This document shows positions 45,387-57,450 of a stretch of 64,000 nt of DNA, piece after piece (position 1 is the stretch's first letter; each line of letters starts with the position of its first letter). The notes under the pieces are model-generated. The model worked only from the letters and a program-made list of their open reading frames with translations. It made no database searches and was not told the DNA's origin. The position numbers and the translations under genes are program-made. Origin of the DNA: Plantago ovata (taxonomy: Eukaryota > Streptophyta > Magnoliopsida > Lamiales > Plantaginaceae). Location of the stretch: assembly GCA_028274465.1 (NCBI GenBank), contig CM051456.1, positions 101,159,348 through 101,223,347 on the forward strand. Direction: 5' to 3'.

Positions 45387-47225
45387 TATGACATTAGGAG
45401 AATTTGGTGAGACAAAAATTGATCCAAATTGGTGAAGAGGAGGAGATCTAAAAGTATTGAGGTCGAAGAACTCAAGCCAACATCAATGGTGGATTCAAAA
45501 TCTTGGCCCAAACCGATGGTATGGACCTTGGAGATGATAGAGGAGCTCAAGACACATCCAACGACAAAAGAATCACTAGATTTGAGGAAGAAACGAGCAA
45601 GAACAGAGCTTCCAAAGATCAACAATGGCGGAGAGCTGGCGAAGAGGAAGAGTCGAACGCTATGAACCCACCAACAAGCAGAAGAAACGAATCAGCCACG
45701 ATCCTATTTGCATCGATTGAACCAGTAGATCAAATATGCGGATTGAAGGTTGGAGCGCCACATTAGGGCGTTTGGGGGAGGGGGTTAGAGATGCATATAT
45801 ATGGAGGCAAAAAAATTGCATGGGAACATGTGGAGGGGTTGGAGAGAGAGTGCGCGTTGGAAGGTTCTCGTGGCGCGTGAAACATGGGTTACAGACACTA
45901 ACGGGGAGCCAATGAAGCAAGAGACGAGCCCGAAAGCTGGAATTCATGTTGATTCAACTTTGGTACTTGATGTTCCTTTTAGTTATTATTATTATGGTAA
46001 TAATGTTGGGAGTGTTTGTGTTGGTTAGCAAGATTCCATGGTATTGAAATTGTGCCAATAACACCTTAGAGGTGGTAACCGTAGGTAGGGTTGAATTTGC
46101 GGTAATGTTAGGCTACATGTGCAATTTGTTTGCCAAGTCTGGTACACTAAAGTATGTGGTTGAGCTGAAGTGTGTTATTGGTCATACAACAAAAGGCAGT
46201 AGCGTTGGTAGGTGAGGAGATATTGATAACGTTGGTAGTATGAATCGGTAAGCTTAAGGGGTATGGGAGATTGCGGACAAGATTGTCAATGAAATTAAGT
46301 GCCCGAAAATCATGGTGGAAACTGTAAAAGCGCTAGCGGTTTACAATGCCGAGGAAGTGAAGAGTGGTGTACTGAAGATTGCGGACAAGAATGTCAAAAT
46401 GTCCAAAGTCGAGGAGTATGGGGACGGAAGCAAGCAGCTATATCAGATGATATGGTGACGCCAGATTTAAATTTTCTTATAATCCTATCAACTCTATACT
46501 CTATAAGTTGGTGTAAAATAGTATTTATCAAACATTTATCTGTTCTAGTGATAAAGAAGACGGTCTGTTACACACCTGACCTAGATTTGAATCCCGTCGT
46601 AGGATGACATGTTCATAATTACCATTACCATGCATGTACTCTATCCGTTTTTTTAGAAGATGCTTTAAACTTTTTCTTGTTCACGAATATAAATGTTATT
46701 ATTATATTATAATTTCAAGGTAGTTTTCATTTCTTTCACAAATTTTCTTAAAGTGCAAAATACACAAATTTATTCACTAATAACCAATCAGGTTATGTTG
46801 AGATTTTGCATAACAATAATCATTTGCTTATTAAAATATCTCACAAATTAATTTTTTTTTTTTAACATATACTATGCATTTGATTAAACCATCTTATATC
46901 AAAATCGATAACATTTTAGACTTTAGAGGAGTGTGGGGGAGGGATTATATAATTAAAAATGGAATTAGGAATCCATTCCATTCCATTTGATGATTCATCT
47001 TTGTTTCTTGTAACACTTCATTCATTTTCATTTTTCAACCAGTCTGTCCTCCATTGACAAAATCACCACCACCACTACTGAAACTACATCATCCACCTGA
47101 AACCCAACAAACCAACCCTCCTTCTCTTCTCCACCCACCCCACAAATTGACCAAACCCTCCTCCCTCTGTACAAGATTCATTTCATTTGTCTATCGCAGT
47201 GTTGTTTACTTCTGGTGAAGAGTTT
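45387..47225. other. Intergenic region upstream of the HD-Zip gene
   Basis: No recognised gene. One open stretch at 46258-46458 encodes about 66 residues with an internal echo (EIADKIVNE / KIADKNVKM) but has no start codon context or known relative. A TATATAAT at about 46946 could be the core promoter of the downstream gene, followed by a CA/CT-rich leader from about 47000. Confidence 0.4.
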
Positions 47226-47321
47226 ATGGAAACAAAGATGGGGGTGATGAGCAGCCGCTGTTCACATACTTCCCATATCACTGAAATCATCATCACTAGC
47301 TTCTTTCGCCACAAATTCTAA
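47226..47321 (+). CDS. Upstream ORF in the HD-Zip leader (31 residues)
   Basis: A short frame begins METKMGVMSSRCSHTSHITE and ends TAA at 47319-47321, 171 bases before the main start codon. It lies in the mRNA leader if transcription starts near the TATA-like sequence at 46946. It contains two further in-frame ATGs near its start. HD-Zip I genes of the ATHB1 type are known to carry a translated, conserved-peptide upstream ORF (CPuORF33) that represses the main frame; whether this peptide is that one must be tested by alignment. Confidence 0.5.
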   Translation: METKMGVMSSRCSHTSHITEIIITSFFRHKF

Positions 47322-47492
47322 TCAAACCCCATCTTCTTGTTTCTTATTTTTATTAGGAATCTCAAACAAAATTCACCTAATTTGGATCATGTTTTTCATG
47401 GCAGATTGTTGCTTCTGATTTCTTTTTCTTGCTGCTTTGGAAATTCTATTATACATACCTATATATATACATACAGATTACAGATACTTATT

Positions 47493-49834
47493 ATGGCGGG
47501 TGAAAGGTTGGTTTTTGGCGTTGGTGGTGGTGGTGATTCTTCTTCTTCTTCTTCTTCCATCTTTGGTTCCTCTGCTCCTTCAAATGCTTTTCTTGGTATG
47601 TACTAAATTATGCGTTGACTTTTTTTTTTTCTCATTTCTTGCCAAGTTCATGTTTTTGTCTTTCTTGTTTAGTCAACTGTCTATCCTGATTTAAGATGTT
47701 GTTGTGCTCTCTTAATCTTTTGTATATGGGATTGATTGAGAATTTGAGATTATATAACCGAATTATTATGCTTCATGATGATTGCAATATGATTGATACT
47801 TGTGTTGCATTTTATAAATATTCAGCTAGTGTGTGTTATATATAAACCAGGTTTTGCAGAAATTGGATCTGCACTAGTATGGTGTTGGGTACCAATAGTT
47901 ATGTTTTATGTTACCCAGACTCTCTCTTTGCGTAGCCGTGTCATGGGTATGGTAGACTAGCAGGACACTTCATTTAGGCTAAAAATGGTGATTAAAAATT
48001 CATTAAATAGCTGTGTCTCACACTGGACACAACCAAGTCTGGTACTCGGTGCCGATTCTGGGTAGCTTAGAGTATGATTAACTTACAGAGCATTATGATT
48101 TTGGTGTAATTGTATGCAAGAGAGCTGTGGTAGGGTGTCAGTGTGGAAATGGTGTGTTATGATGTTTCACTATGATTCTTATGGTGATAATTATGATAAC
48201 TATCAGGTTTATGTTTTGGTTCGAAAGTTGTTTAAAATTTGAACCCTAGTTTGTCCAAAATTCAGCTGGGATGCAAATTTAGTGGTTCATTTGCGTACAA
48301 GACAGGCGTGATTAGCACACAATCATCTCGGTTGCGGAGCCTGAAGTACTGCACTGCCACAAATCTTTTTAGGGGTATCTTAGTACTGTACCTAATAGTT
48401 ATATTTAGGGTCACATTCTCTTATTATGACAAGCCAATCTTATTATACTTCATAGCTGGCTTGACTAACAACCTTATGACCTTACTGTTATCGAAGTTGT
48501 AAAGAACTTCGTAAACAGTTCCGTGTGACTTTCATTGTTTTGCTTTCTGACATTTGCCCCATTGCTACAATTCGTTCCCTAATCGATACTTGATTGTGTG
48601 TATATATCACACTGCTAATCTTGTTTGTGATTGGATTTGTGGGGATACTATTTGTAGTGGTTTCTAAGAGCATACTAATCGGGAAATACTGTCAGTTATG
48701 TTTTAGATTTCGCTGTTTTGGTAGCTTTATAATGTGTGTGTGAAACTTTTTCCAGGCTCGAGGACAATGGTTAGCTTTGGAGCTGTTGGTGGAGTGAAGA
48801 GATCAGGAAGCTCGCTTTATGGTTCTTATGACCAAGAGGAGATTACAGATGACTACTTGGATGAGTATCTCACTCAACAAGAAAAGAAGAGGCGTCTTTC
48901 TGTCGACCAAGTCCAGTTTCTTGAGAAAAACTTTGAGATGGACAACAAACTTGAACCGGACAGGAAGATCCAGCTTGCAAAGGAGCTCGGCTTGAAACCA
49001 CGGCAGATTGCCATATGGTTCCAAAATCGCCGGGCTCGCTGGAAGACCAAGCAGATGGAGACAGATTATGAGACGCTGCATGCAAGCTATGAGACTCTGA
49101 AAGCCAACTACGATAAGATTCTGAAGGAAAATGAGAGACTAAAGTCAGAGGTAAATATCCTTCTTAGGACTATGCATTCATACCTCCTGGAAATATCGAT
49201 GTGTTATGCACCAGAATCCCTTCTGTTCTCCAAATTTAGGTCGCTTTGCTGCAGAATAGATCTTCTTAATTTGGATCAGAATGGTTTCGGTGCATAGTTT
49301 CTGAAAGTGAATCCTTTTTTTTTTTTTTTTTTTTTTCGCAATAAACATCAATCATATGTTCCTACTTTACAGGTCCTACATTTCAAACATGGTGGGTTTC
49401 ACGGAGATACAAGGAAGTCAAACTTAGAAGTTTGTGGGAGCGAAGAGCTTCATTCAGATGTGATGCCAAGTCAAGTTACTCCCAATACGATTGCTGCGAA
49501 TGAAAAGTCGAAATTGTTGACAGTGACTTTAGGAAATGAAGAACAGAGCTCAGCAAAAAGTGATTTAACTGATACGGACAGTCCACGGTTGACTGATAAC
49601 GTGGCTAACTCTCGTGTCTTGGAATCAGGCGAATCTTCTTCTCTTGTGTTTGAGCTCAATCTTTCAAACATACTACAACGTAATAGAGAAGATGATAACA
49701 GGACTGAGGGATGCTTAGAACATGCTTACTCCTTCCCCAAGATTGATGATGCTTGTGTCATCACCCCTGCAAACTCCTCTTACTACGGGTTTCCTGTTGA
49801 AGATCACCATACCTTCAGTTTCTGGTCAAACTGA
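47493..49834 (+). CDS. HD-Zip class I transcription factor (ATHB1/HAT5-like)
   Basis: Intact three-exon gene: 47493-47595, 48756-49150 and 49373-49834, with GT/AG borders, phases 1 and 0, 319 residues. It begins [14 protein letters not shown] followed by a Ser-rich stretch. The homeodomain (about residues 77-134) contains [37 protein letters not shown] and the recognition helix [16 protein letters not shown]. It is followed without a gap by a leucine zipper (residues 135-170, [20 protein letters not shown]). No START or MEKHLA domain and no CPSCE motif are present, so it is class I. The tail is acidic and Ser-rich, ending FSFWSN. Such proteins bind CAATNATTG as dimers and act in growth, light and stress responses in the nucleus. 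The second intron-exon border matches a zipper-internal intron, usual for class I. Confidence 0.93.
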
Positions 49835-50313
49835 GTTTGAATCATGCACATTCTCCTCGGCTGCATCCGAGAACCAAGATCCTAACCTTAAGGTAGTGTT
49901 GCAGGTTCTTTTTTGTGTTATACACTGGGACTGAGTATACGTGTAAATCGTATCAGGTCAGCAGGACAACACAATGAAACAGCTTAACACTGTGTTAAGG
50001 GTAGATTTGAACATCCCTTCCTTTCCCTTCATATGATAATCTGCAGTTGCTGTACTGTGTAATAAATCCTGTATCTGAAATGTTTGAATTAACTCTTGAC
50101 ATTTGTGCTTTTTGAATTTTGATGTGTTTATTTACTTGATGACTTGTGTAATAGAAAAGCCTGTAAAGCAGCAAGTTGCTGTACAAATTTCACTCTTTCT
50201 TGTCAGCCAAGTGAATTTGTGATCACACTTCTTTCATTTCATTCTGTGACCTTGATTTCTGTATGGCTGTGGTTAGAGTTGGGTTTGTACATTGTATGAT
50301 TTTATGATTTTAA
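49835..50313. other. 3' untranslated region and spacer
   Basis: This is probable 3' UTR of the HD-Zip gene to about 50260; several AATAAA-like sequences occur (for example AATAAATCC near 50062). Nothing else is recognised. Confidence 0.45.
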
Positions 50314-50342
50314 GGGTGCGATTGGTTTTGGCAAATCACATG
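50314..50342 (+). mobile_element. Possible left terminus of a PIF/Harbinger element
   Basis: GGGTGCGATTGGTTTTGGCA preceded by TAA fits the GGG...GTTTGG style of PIF/Harbinger ends and their TWA target sites. The matching right end was not found, so the element's extent is unknown. The two usual Harbinger proteins lie downstream. Confidence 0.35.
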
Positions 50343-51120
50343 TGAAAGGGCGTTTTTGGGCGTTGACCGGCCTCAATACACGCGCTTGGTTTACATTAGA
50401 CGACATGTATTTTCTTTTCTGGGCTGTCCGAATTTTTTTACTTTTTTTACTGAAATGTGATCAAATCACAGTGGGAGCTGTATTCTGAATCCACGGCTCA
50501 CCCCCTGCATCGCAATACATCCGTTTTCTGTATTTTCTGATATTGTTTTCCATCCTAGATTTGTCCCTGTACAGTAAAATTTGATTATCCAAATGCCCTT
50601 GAGAACCCTACAAGGATGATAAGGCCACATATATATACCCCTTTTCTTGTTTCTGCCGGAAGCTGGGGAAGACGAGCAGAAAGGTAAGGCGTAAATAAAA
50701 CTGCCGATTCTGTGTGTAATTTTTATATACTTGTTCAATAATCGATTTTTAATATAATTTCGATTGATTTTCATTTTAGATCTACACGGTTTTGCCGACA
50801 GGCGGTGGAAATTGGTGAAGATATATCCTCAATTATCCAGTTTTAATTTCAAAGCTTTGCTGTTTATATTAGTAGTTTTGTTAGATGGCATTTATAACGG
50901 TACCACATAGAATTAGTCTGAACTTTTAACGAATTGAATTTGAAGGAATATTTGTTATGTAACATCTCTCTGTTCAAATTTAATGATACTTGACCTGATA
51001 AGGGGCGGATTTTTAATATCTGTTATTCTTACTAATTCGAATTTCCTTTTGATGTATATAGAATAAATTTCATTGGATTAGTGTTAAAGTTTAGACATTT
51101 ATTTAGAATTTAATTGTTGT

Positions 51121-52596
51121 ATGTTTTGGAATATAGCTAAAAGGATGATGATTGTGGAAGAAAGTCGAGTAGGTTTGCTCCGTACGTACTTTGTTGTTAA
51201 TCTAGGGATGATGCTGGCTTTGTTTTGGCACTATATTAGAAATGTTAGGCCTCGACTACCAGTTAAGCGTAGAGAGGTAGACTATATGAAATCAATAGCA
51301 AGAAAGAAAAACAGAGAGAATATATGACAAGGTTGACTGAGTTAAATTATGTGGACTGCAAGAATTCTCTGAGAATGAGTAAGGTATCTTTCAAGTCCTT
51401 TGAGAATGAGTAAGGCATCTTTCAAGTCCTTCTGCTACCTACTTGAAAACAGTGGTGGTCTGAGGGGTTCTTTGCATGTAACTCTTGAGGAAAAGGTAGC
51501 AACATTCCTGGCAGTACTTGGCCACCACACTAAGCACCGGGTAGCTATGTTTGCATTTAGACGCTCCGGTCACACAGTTAGTATATACTTCAATGAGGTA
51601 CTGCAGTGTGTATTGAGGTTGCACAATTTGTTGCTTGCACCTGCTGTGCCAATAAGTAAAGAATGTGTTGAGGACCCTGCTATTTCTAGGTATTGTTTTG
51701 TGGTTATTTATTGTTCTCTATTTATGGATAAGTTTGTAATAGGTATTTTGGAACTGACTAAAATGGATCTTCTTTGCAGGGCTGTGTTGGTGCTCTTGAC
51801 GGCACAACATAAAAGTTAAGGCCCCAACAGTAATGCAGAAGAACTATCGAAACCGGAAGGGATTCTTATCCGTCAATGTACTGGGTGTATGTGATAAAGA
51901 CATGAAGTTCATATACGTATTAACTGGCTGGGAGGGATCTGCTGCCGATTCAAGGGTTTAAGGGATTCCCTAAACAGATCAGAAGGTGGATTCTCAGTTC
52001 CTCGAGGTAAATGTACTTTACCTATTACACTGAATCTACTTGTCTGAAGTTAAGAATTAATACTTTATGCAATTAATTGTTTTTCTTCCAACATTGTTGT
52101 ATAGGTAATTTTTATCTAGTTGACGCTGGACGCACCTGGTTTTCTGGCACCCTTCCGGAAGACTCGGTACCACGTTAAGGAATTGAGTGAAAGTAGGATG
52201 CAACCGAAGAATCCAAAAGAATACTTTAACCTGAAGCATGCTCAAGCACGTAATGTTATAGAGAGAGCATGGGGTTTATTGAAGAAAAGGTTTGCAATAC
52301 TCCGGGAACCTTCATGCTATCCTTTGGATACGACTAACGACATCATACTTGCTTGTTGTCTAGTTCACAACTACCTGAGACAGATTGCAAGTGATGATCT
52401 GCTGCAAGATGAGAAGGATGTTGAAGATGATCCGACATAAATTTTAAGTGATGATGAGATAGAGGATATTGATGTTGATGGAGGACAGGGGGCTAGACCC
52501 ATAGATTTCTTGAGAAAGTGTGATGAGTGGAAGCAGTACAGGCGCAACCTTGTTGGTGTGATGTACTACTCGTACAAGAAGCGGGCTACATATTGA
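51121..52596 (+). pseudogene. HARBI1-like nuclease / PIF-Harbinger transposase (decayed)
   Basis: This is a plant HARBI1-type DDE transposase. Recognisable in order: a helical amino part (MSKASFKSFCYLLENSGGLR, VATFLAVLGHHTKHRVA, GHTVSIYFNEVL), an intron to about 51780, GALDGT with the first Asp, NYRNRKGFLSVNVLGVCDKD, GWEGSAADSRV, LVDAG with the second Asp (about 52120), GFLAPFRKTRYH, ARNVIERAWGLLKKRFAILR with the Glu (about 52260), and a tail DEWKQYRRNLVGVMYYSYKK. Damage: a frameshift after GALDGT, a TAA after DSRV (51959-51961), a frameshift after LVDAG, and a TAA at 52438-52440. All three acidic residues can still be read but lie in different frames, so it is inactive. Confidence 0.85.
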
Positions 52597-53007
52597 AGAA
52601 GGGATGGAATTAGTAGAATTGGTGTGTTTAGGGGGGGGGGGGTTACTTGAGGAGACGACGTTCTATATAGATTGCAACGACGTTTAAACTACGTACAAGT
52701 TTTCAATAATTTGTGTCTGTCCTAGGTGTTTGGATTGTGATTGTAATATATAAGTTCATTGTGTTGTGCCTGCAGAACGGAGTGTTTATGTTGAATGGTT
52801 TGGTGCCATATATATAAATAATTTGGCATCTTCTTCTATCATGACATGTGCCAGTAATTTAAGTATATTCTTCATATGTTTATCAAATGTTCCTTTTTAT
52901 TTTTACATTGTTATATAATTTTTTTTTCCATGTGGTAATTGTTGTCCATATTGAGGTAATTAATGAATTTGTTATGAAGATTGTTATATTTACTTGTGTA
53001 GGAGTTA

Positions 53008-54338
53008 ATGGATCTTGAAGACTTTTATGTACCAGAAACACAAATTGGTGGGATGAATAGCATGTATGATGAAATGCTTGGAAGTCAACATCCAGATGAG
53101 ACCCTTGGTGCAATACCTACTCCCTCACAGGCTGTTGACAAACCTGTTCTTGGTGCAAGGAAGAAAAGAGCTGCCAATAGAGTAAGAAAGGGAAAAAAAA
53201 CTGACCCAAATGGTGCATCCATTACTACTACTAAGGTAAAGACAAGGAAGTGGCAACCAAATGAGAATGCTGAGCTTATTGAAGGGCTTAGGAAAGCTAA
53301 GCTAGCTGGGTTGCGGACAGAACAAGGCTTCCGGGCTGGTGGTCTTAACTACCTGCAGGTTCATTTGGAAAATAAGATTCCGGGATGTGGTTTGCTTGTA
53401 CTCCCCCATATCACTAACTTGCTTCGTCAATGGAAAGACACACATAAGGAGTTGTTGACTATAAAAGGTCGAAGTGGAAATGCTTGGGATGATGCAACAA
53501 AGAGCTTCAAGAATTGCCCTCCTGAAATTTGGTCAAAAATCACCAAGGTATTAATCCCATTGTTTTTATATTCCATAATAATATTAAAATATATATAACA
53601 AACCTTGACCTTATTATATTAAAAGTAGTAATTAATATGAAGTTCTGAACTTTGGTTAGGCCTTTCCTAAGTGGGAAACCTTGAGGTGCGAGAAGTGGAC
53701 ATATTTTGATGATTGGTGCGAGATCTTCGGGACTGACATCGCTACCGGCAAGAGACCCAAAGCCTTTGGTGAAGGCCTAACCAAAATATGTGCTGGTGAT
53801 CGTTTAGGCATAACTTCTGAGGAGTTGAATGTTGGATATGATCTTGGTGATGACAATGAAGATGAGGTAACACAACCAGGGAAGGTTGAGCCGACTGATG
53901 TTTGTGCTGGAGTGGATGGAAAGTCTCATTTGGAAACTAAACAAACTCGTTCCTACATCCCGGACTTTTGTGAGGCTAATTAATGTGATCCCAAAAAAGC
54001 GTAGAGTTCGTTACTCTGGTGAAGCAGATGTTGCATTTTTTGAGATGATGGAGGGATTCATTAATGTGAGTCAAGAAGCACTAAGCTTGTTTTCTGCACC
54101 AAGCTCCCAGTCTGCAAGTGCTTCTAGTGGTGCTGATGATATCAAGGAAGAGATGGAGCAACTTAATGTTGCACTGAACAAGTTCACAAGCCTGACATCA
54201 GACTATAGAGTTGCCATTGGTTTGAAACTCGCAGGTGATACAAATGTGCGCAAGTATTTCTTGAAGATGTCCGAGGCCGATCAGTTCACGTATCTTACTA
54301 TTCAGATCAAGGAGATGGCGGGAGAAGCAGAAGTCTAG
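53008..54338 (+). pseudogene. Myb/SANT-like protein (Harbinger-associated), frameshifted
   Basis: Exon 1 (53008-53547, 180 codons) encodes an acidic lead, a basic region (ARKKRAANRVRKGKK) and a Myb/SANT-like domain: KWQPNENAELIEGLRKAKLA, NYLQVHLENKIPGCGLLVLP and NLLRQWKDTHKEL. A GT/AG intron (53548-53659) leads to exon 2 (AFPKWETLRCEKWTYFDDWC..IFG). A frameshift near 53950-53990 moves the frame from an early TAA (53981-53983) into VIPKKRRVRYSGEADVAFFE and a coiled-coil tail ending GEAEV at 54338. The PKKRRV segment looks like a nuclear localisation signal. PIF/Harbinger elements encode such a Myb/SANT-like partner beside the transposase, on the same strand as here. It may be an ORF1 remnant or a domesticated relative. 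Confidence 0.7.
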
Positions 54339-54867
54339 AGATAATTTGCCTATCCATTAGTATGAACTTTTGTTATAACAATAAGGTTTACAAACCCCTG
54401 ACCCCAGAACAATTTGCTCGTAGAAGTTAATCTAGAAACCGTCCTTGATAAATTAGTAGCACCTAAGTATGTTTGGAACATACATTGTATCTAAATCAAT
54501 GGAATTAGTGTACTCACTAATTCAGTTCAATAAATTGGATCGTTTATTCAGTTAATGTAAAGTGGATTTCTTATGCACATATGTTGCAAACTCTTGAAAT
54601 TAATACATATGGTGAATCACATGTTTTGCAGTAGAAATCTAATGTGACTTTATATAATATCATAAAGAAAATGTAGAAGACTAATATGAAAGGGTTCATT
54701 AAGGTAATTAAACAAGACAAACATCACATTTAATCAACCAAGTCCCACTCAACACTTCATTACATATTTATTGATATTAATAATACATCTAAGTTATGCA
54801 CTAAGATGTCCATCTTAGTACTTAGGATTCTAGCTATGTGGCAGTGGGACTTAATTACTACAACAAC
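54339..54867. other. AT-rich spacer, no gene recognised
   Basis: It lies between convergent Myb/SANT-like genes. Nothing with coding or structural support is seen. Confidence 0.5.
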
Positions 54868-55817
54868 TCATTTCTCCTTCTTGATACCCTTCTTCACCAA
54901 ATTTCCATACTTACAAGTCTTCTCCACAGGGGAACTACCACTTGAAGATCCGTTAGGGGATGAAACAGTGAAGTCGATGATCTTTCTCCTTGCAGCACTT
55001 TTTCAACACTTGCCTTTCTAGCAGCTATCCACTCTTTCTCAGTCACCATTTTGACACTTGGAGAGGTTTTTAGCAGGCGAAGTGAACCCCATGTCAAACT
55101 GAGCAGCTGGAGATGATATACCTAGGTTCCACCCATGGGGAGATGGGATATTGTATTGAGCCGTAGATGGACGGTCTAGAGGTGATTTGGGAGATTGTAT
55201 TGGAAACTTGTCAAGATCAAAACAACTTCCCAGTTTAATGCTGCTTCCAGAACTTGGTGACTCAATCTCTACCGTGTCAGATGCATAACCTCTCCTTGGA
55301 CCTTCAAATATTGTCATCAAGTCAATCCACATTGGATCAGCAACAAGGAAATACCAAGCCACCCTATCATCCATCTGATATGAAATATACATAAAAAATG
55401 AGATTAGAATTTCACTGAAAGAAAAAAATTAAATAATATTTTTGGATGCTAACTTACATCAATAATTTTCTCCCAAATACCATCTCCTCCCGAGAACTTG
55501 TTTGTGGCATGATGATACTTCATGTCTTTCTCGTTCATAAGGAGGCTAGTGACGTAGTGCCGGTCGAAGAGCTTGTCTACCACATCTCTAACTTGCTGCA
55601 TGGAGTAGGATGTCTTGAACTTGTGATTCACAGATTTAGTGACAACATCTATACCATAGTTCACGTGTTCAGGCCAGGACCAAACATTGATATCAGCAGC
55701 CAACTTCTTCAGAGAGAACGCCAGGAACTCAGCATGTTCCTTTGGAAATTCCTTCTAGTATAGAATCAAATCGAGGGCCTTGTAGGCATTTTCATCCGAG
55801 AAAATGCCCGGAGCCAT
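54868..55817 (-). pseudogene. Second Myb/SANT-like gene, diverged and broken
   Basis: Read on the minus strand from ATG 55817 (MAPGIFSDENAYKALDLIL). An in-frame TAG follows at codon 21, then KEFPKEHAEFLAFSLKKLAA, SWPEHVNYGIDVV and FKTSYSMQQVRDVVDKLFDR, GDGIWEKIID, an intron (55457-55375, GTAAGT..CAG) and MDDRVAWYFLVADPMWIDLM. The arrangement (Trp, qV-x-LxxRY, DDxVW, Pro-x-Trp) is that of plant Myb/SANT-like proteins. A Ser/Pro-rich region and a basic tail follow after a frameshift near 54990, ending with TGA at 54868-54870. It is probably transposon-derived. Confidence 0.6.
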
Positions 55818-56477
55818 GGCAAGTGGAAATTTTTTTCTTTAGCAACAATAAGGAGATGTTTGTGGAGGAGTAATTCTTAGATAGTGCAAGTGTGACTATG
55901 AATATGGCTAAATGATCATATATATAAGCTAAATGTAGGTATTGAACATTTAATGGTTACAACAACCACAATTGAATAATGAAGCAAATTATAAAGTAGT
56001 CAAACTATATACAGTATTACTTTTTCGGGTGTTAACGTATATACTTTTTTGGGGTCGTAACGACAATATAGCATGATCTACCACACACGGTTTACAATTT
56101 ACCCGATCTTTGTGATGTATAATATTTTAAGAAATGTAAAAAGTTGTTTTGATACTATAAATGTGCATAACCAGTAAACAAGCTTTCTTATTCAATCTAC
56201 AATTTCTAAATCCTTTGCTTCAGAAGTTTTGATTTTTTTTTTCTTGTTAAGTTTTGACGATCCCCTTGTTCTAGGAATTATACGTTGTGTGTATCAAAAA
56301 AATCTAACACTACTAACACGATACATTTAAAAGCATAAACACTACATAACTTAGGGATGGACATTTGAAGTCTTGGAATTGAAGAGTCTAGACATAACAA
56401 ACCGGATTACAGACGAACTTCCTAAGAACAACTTCTTATTTATTTGACAATAAGCTGGTACTTCATCACTTGCTGAT
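55818..56477. other. AT-rich spacer, no gene recognised
   Basis: A spacer between two minus-strand genes. I see only possible promoter sequence of the Myb/SANT-like gene (TATATAAGC at about 55919-55927, read on the plus strand; TATATATAAGC region) and nothing coding. Confidence 0.45.
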
Positions 56478-57412
56478 TCAAAGAGCTGTGAACCTGATGT
56501 TAACGCAATTGCCAACATTATTTCCTGGAGCAGAACCACTTATGAAATGGAATTCTTGAAACCATGGACAATTGAGTTTCATCATAAACCTTGGAGGATT
56601 GGCAACATTAATTTCAACGTTCTTATCCCAGGGAACAACTGGCCGTTTGCAGTCATGGATATACCAGCGTTCCCCTAGCACCTCCTGCCTCCCAATCTCA
56701 TATTCACCCAACAATGTTAGCTACTTGTGCAACTCTGCGGCATCAAGGTGAAACTTCAATGGATCATACGGAACCCTGATCAAAGGAATAGATGGAGGTA
56801 ACACATATCCAACAACTGGATCACCAGTGATAGTTGTGAAAGTCAAGTAGTCGACATCTTGCATGTAAACTCGACCAACCCACTTCTTGATGAAGACACA
56901 ATTCTCCCACATTCCTTCCAAGCTATTGTCACCTGTTATTGGTACTAGTCCATTGGGAGCCTTATCATGAGGGTATTCGTGATACCACATCCGGGCAGGT
57001 AACTGTAGTTCAAGCAACACCATTTTGAGTAGCAAGGAACAACTCGGTCGTAGTGAACCTTCCCGGGTCGATATTGTGAATGTACCTCGTCCAACCACCC
57101 TCGTAACAAGTATAACCACATGGTCTAGTAATCCATCTCCCGCCAATGTTGATCTCAAGTGTTCGTAGTTCCAAAGGATGCCCTATAATTTAAAATTATT
57201 AGAGAACGCTAAAATCTTTTAAACAATACAACAACTTAAAAGGTGGTACTCATCATCATTTGAGTCAAGAAATGTGATTAAACCAAACTTCAAGTAATAG
57301 TGAATCTTTATAATTGAACTTACTAGGATAGGGGTATTAAAAAGTAGTCCTACCGGATTGGTTCAAATGCATAAGATTGTATTGATGATATGTTTTAAAT
57401 ATACCAATATAA

Positions 57413-57450
<38 letters not shown>

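Noticed and set aside
45429-46028. Basic frames between the MITE and the HD-Zip gene
   Set aside because: Overlapping frames without recognisable motifs; the ATG context and composition give no support.
46258-46458. Open stretch with an internal echo (EIADKIVNE / KIADKNVKM)
   Set aside because: No start context, splice support or recognisable family; kept only as a note in the intergenic entry.
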